Below, piece after piece: positions 8,671-15,444 of a DNA stretch of 64,000 bases (position 1 is the first letter of the stretch; every line of letters begins with the position of its first letter). The notes beneath the pieces were generated by a model that made no database searches, was not told the DNA's origin, and was given only the letters and a program-made list of their open reading frames with translations. Location of the stretch: NCBI RefSeq assembly GCF_000717055.1, contig NZ_JNXI01000029.1:1-64000 (forward strand), given 5' to 3'. This DNA comes from Streptomyces iakyrus. GTDB lineage: Bacteria > Actinomycetota > Actinomycetes > Streptomycetales > Streptomycetaceae. The position numbers and the translations under genes are program-made.

Positions 8671-9114
8671 TCACATGCTCCGAGGGCTCTCGAACGGGAC
8701 GAACGCGTCATCCTTTCGCATCGCGCACAGCGCCCAGATGATGAAGCCCGAGACGGTGATCATGATGATCGACCAGAGCGGGAAGTACGGCAGGGAGAGG
8801 AAGTGGGCGATGATGACGAGGCCGGCGATGATGACGCCGAGGACGCGCGCCCATGTTGACCCCATGAACAGGCCGAAGCTGACGGCGAAGGCGATCACGC
8901 CCAGGGTGAGGTGGATCCAGCCCCAGGCCGTGAGGTCGAACGCGAAGACGTAGTTCCGCGTCGAGACGAAGACGTCGTCCTCGGCGATCTCCGCGATGCC
9001 GCGCATGATGTCGAGAATGCCGCCGAGCATGAGCATGATGGCCGCGAAGACGGTCACGCCGGTGGCCCATTCCCGCAGTGACGTACGGGCGCTGTCCGGG
9101 TGTGTGGTGGTCAT
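8671..9114 (-). CDS. DUF7144-type four-helix membrane protein
   Basis: 147 residues. After a short polar N-terminus (MTTTHPDSARTSLREWATG) there are four hydrophobic helices, with charged or aromatic residues (WGWIHLTLG, FPLWSIIM) at the interfaces. This is a common actinobacterial membrane protein family of unknown role, often annotated DUF7144. The ATG at 9114 is preferred over the upstream in-frame GTG/ATG at 9183 because GGGAG lies about 7 bases before it and the extra N-terminus would be low-complexity Arg/Gly. It is divergent from the Asp23-family gene at 9346, so the 230 bases between them must hold both promoters. Confidence 0.75.
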   Translation of the reverse strand: MTTTHPDSARTSLREWATGVTVFAAIMLMLGGILDIMRGIAEIAEDDVFVSTRNYVFAFDLTAWGWIHLTLGVIAFAVSFGLFMGSTWARVLGVIIAGLVIIAHFLSLPYFPLWSIIMITVSGFIIWALCAMRKDDAFVPFESPRSM

Positions 9115-9345
9115 GCCGGCTCCCTCGCTTCCCCGGTCACCCCCCCGTGTCGCCCCCCTGTCGCCCGCGTGCGCCAACGTCATCCGTTTTCAGCGTGCAC
9201 GGGCGGGATGGGGGACGCCTCACCCGGGAAGGGTGAAGCACGCGATCGCAGAACAAGGCACCACTTTCGCCCCAAACGCACCATTGTTCTACCGTGGAGA
9301 GGAACGACGCTGCTCATCCCCTCACCGATCATCGAGGTGACGGTC

Positions 9346-9819
9346 ATGACGGAGACCACTCAGCGCAGGAACACAGCGGGCCGGCAGGACGGGGCGACAT
9401 CGCAGGGCGGGAAGGGCGCTCCCGGCACCCGTGGGAACACCGCCATCGCGGACACGGTCGTCGCGAAGATCGCGGGCATGGCGGCCCGGGAGATTCCCGA
9501 GGTGCACAACCTCGGCGGAGGAATGACCAGGGCCTTCGGGGCTGTGCGTCAGCGGGTGCCGGGCGGGGGCAGTGGGGTCACCCAGGGGGTGAAGGTCGAG
9601 GTCGGCGAGCGTCAGGCCGCCGTCGATCTCGATGTGGTCGTCGAGTACGGCGCCGCCATCGCCGACACCGCGGCGGACGTCCGGACGAACGTCGTCAACG
9701 CCGTGGAGCGGATGACGGGTCTGGAGGTCGTGGAGGTCAACATCGCCGTCGACGATGTCCATCTGCCCGACGAAGAGGAGGACGAGTCCGAGCAGCAGGA
9801 GGGCAGGCGGGTGGCCTGA
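9346..9819 (+). CDS. Asp23/Gls24 family envelope stress response protein
   Basis: 157 residues. After a flexible Gly/Gln-rich start, residues about 35-140 carry the Asp23 signature: NTAIADTVVAKIAGMAAREIPEVHNLGG, then GVKVEVGERQAAVDLDVVVEYG and VNAVERMTGLEVVEVNIAVDDVH. The family is linked to alkaline and cell-envelope stress and usually acts at the cytoplasmic face of the membrane. Streptomyces genomes carry several paralogues. The tail is acidic (DEEEDESEQQ). ATG at 9346 follows GAGGTGA by 5 bases. There is no TM helix of its own. Confidence 0.85.
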   Translation: MTETTQRRNTAGRQDGATSQGGKGAPGTRGNTAIADTVVAKIAGMAAREIPEVHNLGGGMTRAFGAVRQRVPGGGSGVTQGVKVEVGERQAAVDLDVVVEYGAAIADTAADVRTNVVNAVERMTGLEVVEVNIAVDDVHLPDEEEDESEQQEGRRVA

Positions 9820-9836
9820 GGGCCGGAGGCCCGGGG

Positions 9837-10745
9837 TCAGTAGACCTCCGGGGCCGCCCCGGGGCCGCACGGCACGCGTACGTGCTCCCCGTGGCCGCAG
9901 TGGACGATCCGGTCGCCGAGGCCGATGGCGTCGGCCTCGGCCTCGGCCAGGAACGCGGAAAGCGGCGAGCGCATCACCGTGTAGTCCCCGTAGTGCACGG
10001 GCAGCACGAGCCGGGGGTCGATGCGACGGGCGAGTTCGGCTCCCTGCGCGCCGTCCATGGTGACGACGAAGCCCCCGGGCAGGCGCGTGCCGCCCAGGTG
10101 GAGGACGGCGAGGTCGGCGGCCGGGAAGTGGTCGGTGATCTCGTCGAGGCCGTCGTAGACGAGTGTGTCGCCCGAGATGTAGAGCCTGATGCGGGGCGGC
10201 CCACCGGCCGGGCCGAACTCCAGCATGCTTCCCATCACCGGGGGCAGCAGCCTGCGCAGCACGGCGTGGCCGGCGTGCCGGGCCGGCAGGGCGGTGACCG
10301 TCACCTCGGCGCCGTCGCGCCGGAGGGTGAGCGCCTTCCAGGTGCGCAGCCCCGCCGTGCGGTGGAACCCGTGCACGGTCCTGAGGCGGCGGGCCGCGTG
10401 CGGTGTGGTCAGAATCGGCACCGTGTGGTCCAGGTGCCGGCGGGCGCGGCGGTCCCAGTGGTCGCCGCGCAGGTGGGACAGCACGACCGCGTCGAGACGG
10501 GGCAACTCGTGCACGTCGAGGGCGGGTTCGGTCAGGCGGCGGGTCAGCAGGCCGTGTCCGAGGTAGGCGTACTGCCCTCGGTGCAGGAAGTTCGGGTCGG
10601 TGAGGAGGGTGAGCGGGCCGTACGACAGCAGCACCGTCGCATTACCGATGAAGTGGATGTCGATCGCGTCGCCGGTGAGGTGAGAGTGGTGGTCCCGCCG
10701 GTCGTGGTGGTCTTGCCCGTCGTGGTGGTTCTTTGGCTGCGGCAT
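9837..10745 (-). CDS. UlaG-like metallo-beta-lactamase fold protein with altered HxHxDH motif
   Basis: 302 residues. A His/Asp-rich N-terminus (about residues 6-22) precedes the MBL fold, which begins at IDIHFIGNATVLLSYG. The metal-binding motif reads SHLRGDHWD where relatives have SHLHGDHFD, so the second His ligand is Arg, a single-base change (CAC to CGC). Other family features remain: LPARHAGH, the SGDT string (LYISGDTLVYDG) and LPVHYGDY near the C-terminus. These proteins resemble lactonases or phosphodiesterases of unspecified substrate. ATG at 10745 follows GGAGG by 6 bases. Loss of one zinc ligand could reduce or change activity. The fold assignment is confident and the function is not. 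Confidence 0.8.
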   Translation of the reverse strand: MPQPKNHHDGQDHHDRRDHHSHLTGDAIDIHFIGNATVLLSYGPLTLLTDPNFLHRGQYAYLGHGLLTRRLTEPALDVHELPRLDAVVLSHLRGDHWDRRARRHLDHTVPILTTPHAARRLRTVHGFHRTAGLRTWKALTLRRDGAEVTVTALPARHAGHAVLRRLLPPVMGSMLEFGPAGGPPRIRLYISGDTLVYDGLDEITDHFPAADLAVLHLGGTRLPGGFVVTMDGAQGAELARRIDPRLVLPVHYGDYTVMRSPLSAFLAEAEADAIGLGDRIVHCGHGEHVRVPCGPGAAPEVY

Positions 10746-10788
10746 GGTGCCCTCCGGTTTTCCCTGAAGGGGGTACGCATGGGAACCG

Positions 10789-11832
10789 TCAGGCCGAGCG
10801 TTTGCGCGGGGTCGACTTCTTCGCCGTCGTCTTCTTGGCGGTGCTCTTCGACGCCGTCTTCTTGGTCGTCCCCTGCCCCTGTCCCTGTCCCTGCCCCTGG
10901 CCCGACTTGGCCGTCGACTTCTTCGCCGCCGTGGTCTTCTTGGCCGCCGTCTTCTTCGCGGTGGACGTCGACTTCTTGCCGCCGGTCTGCTTGGGGGCCG
11001 CGCGGGCCGTCTTGCGCTGCGGGAGCGACTTGACCTCGGCGTGCTCGGCGTCCTCGCCCCGGGATTCGCGGGCCGCGCGGACGCTGCTCTCCAGGGCCGC
11101 CATCAGGTCCAGGACCTTGCCGCCCGTGGCCGGTTCCGGGGCCTGGGGCGGGGCCTCGCCGGCGGCCTTAGCCGCGATGACCTCCTCCACTGCCTCGCGG
11201 TACTCGTCGTGCAGGTCCTCCAGGTCGACCTCGCCCAGGGTGTCCATCAGCGCGTCGGCCAGATCCAGTTCCTGGTCGCGGACGGTGACGTTGGTGTCCG
11301 GGGCCAGGCCCTCAGGGGCGCGGACCTCGTCCGGCCAGAGCAGGCCGTGCATGGCGATGGCCTCGCCGACGACCCTGAGCATGCCCAGGCGCTCGCGCCC
11401 GCGCAGGGCGAACTTCGCGATCGCCACCTTGTTGCTGCGCTTGAGGGCCTCGCGCAGCAGCGTGTACGGCTTCGCTGCCGGGGCACCGCTCGCCTGGAGG
11501 TAGTACGCGGCGTCCATCTGGAGCGGGTCGATCCGGTCCGCCGGGACGAAGGCCACGATCTCGATCGTCTTCGCCGTCGGGATGGGCAGGCTGGACAGGT
11601 CCTCCTCGGTGATCGGGATGATCGTGCCGTCCGCGTCCTCGTAGCCCTTGCCGATCTCCCCCTGGGTGACTTCACGGTCCTCCAGTTCGCAGAATTTGCG
11701 GTAGCGGATGCGGCCGCCGTCCTCGGTGTGGATCTGGCGGAAGGAGATCGAGTGGCTCTCGGTGGCATTCACCAGCTTGATCGGAATGCTGACCAGGCCG
11801 AACGAGATGGCGCCGTTCCAGATGGATCTCAC
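10789..11832 (-). CDS. ku: Ku protein (non-homologous end joining)
   Basis: 347 residues. The Ku core starts at once (VRSIWNGAISFGLVSIPIKL) and runs to about residue 255. It should bind DNA ends as a homodimer and recruit the end-joining ligase/polymerase. A long basic tail follows, with Lys/Ala/Thr-rich blocks and a QG repeat (five times) near residue 310, typical of Streptomyces Ku and likely to add DNA binding. GTG at 11832 is preferred because the family begins at VRSIWNG and GGAAGG lies upstream. An in-frame GTG at 11853 would add seven residues. It is divergent from the LigD-type polymerase gene at 11896, with about 63 bases between the starts. Confidence 0.93.
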   Translation of the reverse strand: MRSIWNGAISFGLVSIPIKLVNATESHSISFRQIHTEDGGRIRYRKFCELEDREVTQGEIGKGYEDADGTIIPITEEDLSSLPIPTAKTIEIVAFVPADRIDPLQMDAAYYLQASGAPAAKPYTLLREALKRSNKVAIAKFALRGRERLGMLRVVGEAIAMHGLLWPDEVRAPEGLAPDTNVTVRDQELDLADALMDTLGEVDLEDLHDEYREAVEEVIAAKAAGEAPPQAPEPATGGKVLDLMAALESSVRAARESRGEDAEHAEVKSLPQRKTARAAPKQTGGKKSTSTAKKTAAKKTTAAKKSTAKSGQGQGQGQGQGTTKKTASKSTAKKTTAKKSTPRKRSA

Positions 11833-11895
11833 GTGCTGCACCCTTCCGGTCACGCTCGGGAGTGTTCGTCATGGTTTGCGTGGGATTCTTATCGT

Positions 11896-12777
11896 ATGGC
11901 GCCTATCACAGTGGTGGAGGGGCGACGGCTCGCTCTCAGCAATCTGGAGAAGGTGCTGTATCCCGCCACCGGCTTCACCAAGGGCGAGGTGCTGCACTAC
12001 TACGCGACCGTCGCCGAGGTCCTGCTGCCCCATCTGCGGGACCGGGCGGTGTCCTTCCTGCGGTACCCGGACGGTCCGGACGGGCAGGTGTTCTTCACGA
12101 AGAACGTGCCGCCGGGTACGCCCGAGTGGGTCACCACCGCCGAGGTGCCACGGGCCGAGGGGCCCTCGCGGATGGTCCTGGTGCAGGATCTGCCGAGCCT
12201 GATGTGGTCGGCGAACCTCGTGGCCGAGTTCCACACCCACCAGTGGCTCGTCGACACCCCGGACGAAGCCGACCGGATCGTGTTCGACCTCGACCCGGGG
12301 GCGCCGGCGAGCATCGTGCAGTGCTGCGAGGTCGCCTTGTGGCTGCGGGAGCGGCTCGCGGCCGACGGCATCGAGACCTACGCCAAGACCTCCGGCTCGA
12401 AGGGGCTGCATCTGCTGGCCGCCGTGCGGGGGGCGTCCTCCGAGCGCGTGTCCGAGTACGCCAAGGCACTCGCCGTCGAGGCCGAGAAGGCCATGCCCCG
12501 CCTCGCGCTGCACCGGATGACCAGGAGCCTGCGCCCGGGGAAGGTCTTCGTCGACTGGAGCCAGAACGCCGCCCGCAAGACGACGGCGACCCCCTACACC
12601 CTCCGGGCCCGCCCCGAGCCGACCGTCTCGGCCCCGGTGACCTGGGGGGAGGTCGAGGAGTGCCGGGCACCCGGCCGGCTGGACTTCCACGCGGTCGACA
12701 TCGCCCCGCGGGTCCAGGATTACGGCGACCTGCTGGCTCCCCTGCTGGACGCGGACACGGCCGGGACGCTCCCATAG
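11896..12777 (+). CDS. ligD: Stand-alone LigD-type polymerase/primase domain protein
   Basis: 293 residues forming only the polymerase (PolDom) part of LigD, of the archaeo-eukaryotic primase superfamily. Visible features are LSNLEKVLYPATGFTKGEVLHYY at the start, the catalytic DxD in FDLDPG (about residue 131), SGSKGLHLLAAV, and KVFVDWSQN with RKTTATPYTLRA. The ligase and phosphoesterase domains of full LigD are absent, so ligation must be done by another protein encoded elsewhere. Together with the divergent ku gene it should fill gaps and add ribonucleotides at double-strand breaks. ATG at 11896 is the natural family start. The symbol is used for the domain, not to claim a complete LigD. 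Confidence 0.92.
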   Translation: MAPITVVEGRRLALSNLEKVLYPATGFTKGEVLHYYATVAEVLLPHLRDRAVSFLRYPDGPDGQVFFTKNVPPGTPEWVTTAEVPRAEGPSRMVLVQDLPSLMWSANLVAEFHTHQWLVDTPDEADRIVFDLDPGAPASIVQCCEVALWLRERLAADGIETYAKTSGSKGLHLLAAVRGASSERVSEYAKALAVEAEKAMPRLALHRMTRSLRPGKVFVDWSQNAARKTTATPYTLRARPEPTVSAPVTWGEVEECRAPGRLDFHAVDIAPRVQDYGDLLAPLLDADTAGTLP

Positions 12778-12860
12778 CCGGACGGCCGACGGATTCCCGA
12801 CGGGCGTCGCCGTGGTCAGGTGCCGTGTCCCGCCCGGTCGGCGCCGGCAGCGGCTCTCAG

Positions 12861-13012
12861 ACCCGCGTCCACGTGTTCCGGTCGTGGCGCATCCTCACAC
12901 CCGCGTCCACGTGTTCCGGTCACGGCGCCCCCTCACACCCGCGTCCACGTGTTCCGGTCGTGGCGCATCCTCACACCCGCGTCCACGTGTTCCGGTCGCG
13001 GGCCATCGCATG
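12861..13012. repeat. Four 38-bp tandem repeats overlapping the 3' end of the NERD gene
   Basis: Units start at 12861, 12899, 12937 and 12975, an exact 38-bp period, each beginning ACCCGCGTCCACGTGTTCCG. The copy at 12975 contains the last codons of the minus-strand NERD gene, and its stop (12971-12973) lies in the junction with the third copy. The other three copies lie downstream and each again encodes DRNTWTRV followed by a stop. The first 23 bases are shared by all copies. The gene-internal copy diverges after that. There are no spacers, so this is not a CRISPR array. Confidence 0.9.
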
Positions 13013-13774
13013 CAGGGCCTCCACGTCCGCCGGTTTCAGGACGCCGCCCCGCCGGGACAGGCCCTCCACCTCCGCGGCCGTCAGGACCTGGACCTCCCGT
13101 GGGGCGGCCGGGACCGACAGCGTCGCCGGGTCCACCAGGGCGAGCACCGGGCGGACCTCCGCCGTCAGGGCGTAGGAAACGCGGTCGGCGTCGGAGCGGA
13201 CACGGCGCAGGAGGGGGTACGGGTCGCGGCGGCCCAGGGTGATCATGGGGTCGGCGATGCGGACGCGCTGCCTGCGGGCGTGGAGGGAGTGGACGGCGTA
13301 GAGGCCGCCGGGGCCGATCAGCAGGTGGTGGATGCGGTCGCCGCCAGGGAGTGGCACGGAGTGCAGGGCGTGCCAGCCGGCCCCGTCGAGGCGGTCCAGG
13401 GCGTCGCCGACCGTCTGCTCGGCGGCCAGGGCCCTGCGGCGCGGGTCGGGGCGCAGCCGGTGAGTGGGACCGGGGTCGCGGTCGAGGGCGACGACGAGGG
13501 CCTCGCCTGGGCGGTTGGGGGCCAGGTCGTCGTCGGGGTGGAGGGCGAGACGGGCCAGTTCGGCGGGGGTCGGCACCGGGGGCGGCCCCACGGTCACGGG
13601 GCCGGTGATGAAGGGGCCGAGGGCCCGCAGGACGTCGTCCTCGCGGTCCTGGCCGAGCAGGTTCACCCGGGCGGCCTCACGGTCGTACCAGGCGATGTTC
13701 CTGCCGTCCGGGAGGCAGACGTACAGCCGTTCCCGGCCGTGCCGCCAGGTCGGTATGACGCGCAGTCCGTTCAT
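12971..13774 (-). CDS. NERD (nuclease-related) domain protein
   Basis: 267 residues. The central part (about 115-190) fits NERD: AEQTVGDALDRLDGAGWHALHSV, then DRIHHLLIGPGGLYAVHSLHARRQRV. NERD is a restriction-endonuclease-like fold often found in proteins linked to DNA handling. The N-terminal 110 residues contain a Trp/Arg-rich strand region and a Pro-rich linker. The key acidic residue of active NERD domains is not obvious here (the usual position reads IHHLLIGP), so catalysis is doubtful. ATG at 13774. The last eight codons are part of the 38-bp tandem array. It lies near ku and the polymerase gene, but no operon is formed. Confidence 0.75.
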   Translation of the reverse strand: MNGLRVIPTWRHGRERLYVCLPDGRNIAWYDREAARVNLLGQDREDDVLRALGPFITGPVTVGPPPVPTPAELARLALHPDDDLAPNRPGEALVVALDRDPGPTHRLRPDPRRRALAAEQTVGDALDRLDGAGWHALHSVPLPGGDRIHHLLIGPGGLYAVHSLHARRQRVRIADPMITLGRRDPYPLLRRVRSDADRVSYALTAEVRPVLALVDPATLSVPAAPREVQVLTAAEVEGLSRRGGVLKPADVEALHAMARDRNTWTRV

Positions 13775-13893
13775 GCACCATCACCCCAGTCCATGGGAAC
13801 AGGCGGGGTGCTGCGGGGGCAAGAACCCGGTTACCTTGGAGAGGAGTTGGGCCTGCCCGCGGACCCTCGGGCGGTAGACGTGGGGAGGCGCCG

Positions 13894-14397
13894 TTGCGTA
13901 CCCGCAGTAAACCCGACGTGCCCGCTCCGGAGAGTCCGTGGAGCGAGGTCGTCCCCGGGCTCTGGATGGGCGGTCACGAGTACACGGGGGCCTTGGGGCG
14001 CCTGGAGTTCGCCGTCGTGCGGAACGAGTTCGACCTCGTGCAGACGCTGCTGCGACTGCCGGGGCACGGGCCCGATCCCGGCGTCCGGCACCATGTGTGG
14101 CCCATCCCCGACGGTCCCCTGGACGGGACGCAGCTCGCCGGGGTGATCCGGCTGGCCGAGGCGGCGTGCGAGGCGCTGAGCGAGGGCCGCAGGGTTCTCG
14201 TCCGCTGTTACCACGGGTACAACCGCTCCGGTCTGGTCGTCGCGCACGCGCTGATGCGCCAGGGCAGCTCCGCCGAGGCGGCGATCCGGCTGATCCGGGA
14301 CCGCCGCTCGCCCTGGGCGCTGCACAACGACCTGTTCGTCGAGTACCTGCGGGCCGGGCTGGCCACGGCCCGGCTGCTGGAGGAGCTCACCGAGTAG
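13894..14397 (+). CDS. CX5R tyrosine/dual-specificity phosphatase-like protein
   Basis: 167 residues. The phosphatase P-loop is VRCYHGYNRSGLVVA (about residues 107-121): Cys, five residues, then Arg, followed by Ser-Gly. Most relatives have His just before the Cys. Here it is Arg. A candidate general acid is in WPIPDGPLDG. The overall length and the RRSPWALHNDLFVEYL segment match small bacterial protein phosphatases of the DSP/cyclin-inhibitor type. The start is TTG at 13894, supported by GGGGAGG 7 bases upstream. The last codons (LTE and the stop) are the first unit of a 20-bp tandem array. Confidence 0.75.
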   Translation: MRTRSKPDVPAPESPWSEVVPGLWMGGHEYTGALGRLEFAVVRNEFDLVQTLLRLPGHGPDPGVRHHVWPIPDGPLDGTQLAGVIRLAEAACEALSEGRRVLVRCYHGYNRSGLVVAHALMRQGSSAEAAIRLIRDRRSPWALHNDLFVEYLRAGLATARLLEELTE

Positions 14398-14485
14398 CCC
14401 GGCGGCTCACCGAGCAGCCCGGCAGCTCACCTCGAAGCCCGGCAGCTCACCGACCAGCCCGGCAGCTCCTCGAGAAGCCCGCCAC
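14386..14485. repeat. Five 20-bp tandem repeats spanning the stop codon of the phosphatase gene
   Basis: Units start at 14386, 14406, 14426, 14446 and 14466 (consensus CTCACCGAGCAGCCCGGCAG). Unit 1 contains the final codons CTC ACC GAG and the stop TAG; in unit 2 the TAG has become CAG. The last unit is the most diverged. Period and order are exact, so this is a true minisatellite. Confidence 0.9.
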
Positions 14486-14619
14486 CCGTACGGCTTCCCG
14501 CCCGCGGGCGCGCACATCCGGCCGCCCTCTCGCGCAAAATGGGACTTCCCCATGAATAAGGTGTACGCGGCCGACGGTCGCGTCCGCCCGTGTGATCGCC
14601 CACGAACGCCAGGAGTGCA

Positions 14620-15444
14620 GTGCCCCTCAGCCGCCCCGGACAGGCCGCCCGTCGCCTCGCCGTCGTCGCCCTCCTGCTGGCCGCCGCCGTGGGCTGCGGG
14701 GACGCCGGGGGGCTGGAGGGCGCGGGGTCGACCCCGACGGCGCAGGGGCCGGCCCGGCTCTGGCCGGAGCTGACCCCGGCGTCGAGCCCGGCCTTCGAGA
14801 TCGGCGAGGTGAACACCGAGGTGGTCAAGGGAGTGGAGGTCCCCGGCGACGACATCCGCCGGGTGGACCCGGTCGGGATCGTCCGGGCCGAGATCGCCCG
14901 GCACCCCGGCGAGTACGACGGCGGCGACGCGCCCTACCGCGACACCAAGCGCAGGATGGCCGGCTGCGCGAAGGGCCCGGGGCACGGGAGGTGCCCGGTG
15001 CTCAGGCCGTACTACCGGGACCTGACCGGCGACGGCCGCGACGACCTGACCCTGGGCTTCCCGCTGCTGCCCGGCAAGACGACCGCGGTCCGCGTCTACA
15101 CCGTCGAGAAGCACCGGCTGGTGCAGGTGATGGCCTGGGAGGACGCGCTCAGCGGTGTCGAGCTGGCCGGGCGCTCCCTGGTGATCCGCTCGCCGTCGGA
15201 GGTCGCGGGCTACGAGTACCGCCTGCAGTGGACCTGGGACCGGGACCAGCGGGCCATGCTCCTCACCCACGACGAGATGCTGCGCACCGGCCCGCGCAAG
15301 CACTCCCGGCCTCCGTCGGCCTCCCCCGGCGCCGTCCCGTCCGGCTCCGGGCCCGCCCCGTCCGGCTCCGGGTCCGCCCCGTCCGGCTCCGGGTCCGCCC
15401 CGTCCGGCTCCGCGTCCGCTTCTGCCTCGGTGAGCGGCGGATGA
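14620..15444 (+). CDS. Secreted lipoprotein, putative partner of the following kinase
   Basis: 274 residues. A basic start and hydrophobic helix lead to a lipobox (LAAAVGCG, Cys at about 27), so it should be lipid-anchored outside the cell. The middle (about 45-225) is a folded domain with two Cys (MAGC and GRCPV) and a DLTGDGRDDLTLG string like a calcium-loop or FG-GAP element. The C-terminus is a Ser/Gly/Pro tail made from four 7-residue units. GTG at 14620 follows AGGAG closely. The stop overlaps the kinase start by 4 bases (ATGA), so a joint role in envelope sensing is likely. The family is otherwise unknown to me. Confidence 0.75.
   Translation: MPLSRPGQAARRLAVVALLLAAAVGCGDAGGLEGAGSTPTAQGPARLWPELTPASSPAFEIGEVNTEVVKGVEVPGDDIRRVDPVGIVRAEIARHPGEYDGGDAPYRDTKRRMAGCAKGPGHGRCPVLRPYYRDLTGDGRDDLTLGFPLLPGKTTAVRVYTVEKHRLVQVMAWEDALSGVELAGRSLVIRSPSEVAGYEYRLQWTWDRDQRAMLLTHDEMLRTGPRKHSRPPSASPGAVPSGSGPAPSGSGSAPSGSGSAPSGSASASASVSGG
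15337..15420 (+). repeat. Four in-frame 21-bp repeats at the end of the lipoprotein gene
   Basis: Units start at 15337, 15358, 15379 and 15400 and encode PSGSGPA, PSGSGSA, PSGSGSA and PSGSASA. They sit 24 bases before the stop and lengthen the flexible C-terminal tail. Confidence 0.9.

Noticed and set aside
8453..8674. Minus-strand frame containing RQDSNLRTR
   Set aside because: This string is the well-known false ORF from the antisense of a tRNA-Arg T-arm/anticodon region. It overlaps the tRNA fragment and the terminator.
9294..11033. 579-codon plus-strand open frame
   Set aside because: Very high G+C makes long open frames on the antisense of real genes; it lies mostly opposite the MBL gene and has no family match or start signal.
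12861..13012. Possible CRISPR array (38-bp repeats)
   Set aside because: The copies are directly adjacent without spacers, and one lies in a coding sequence.
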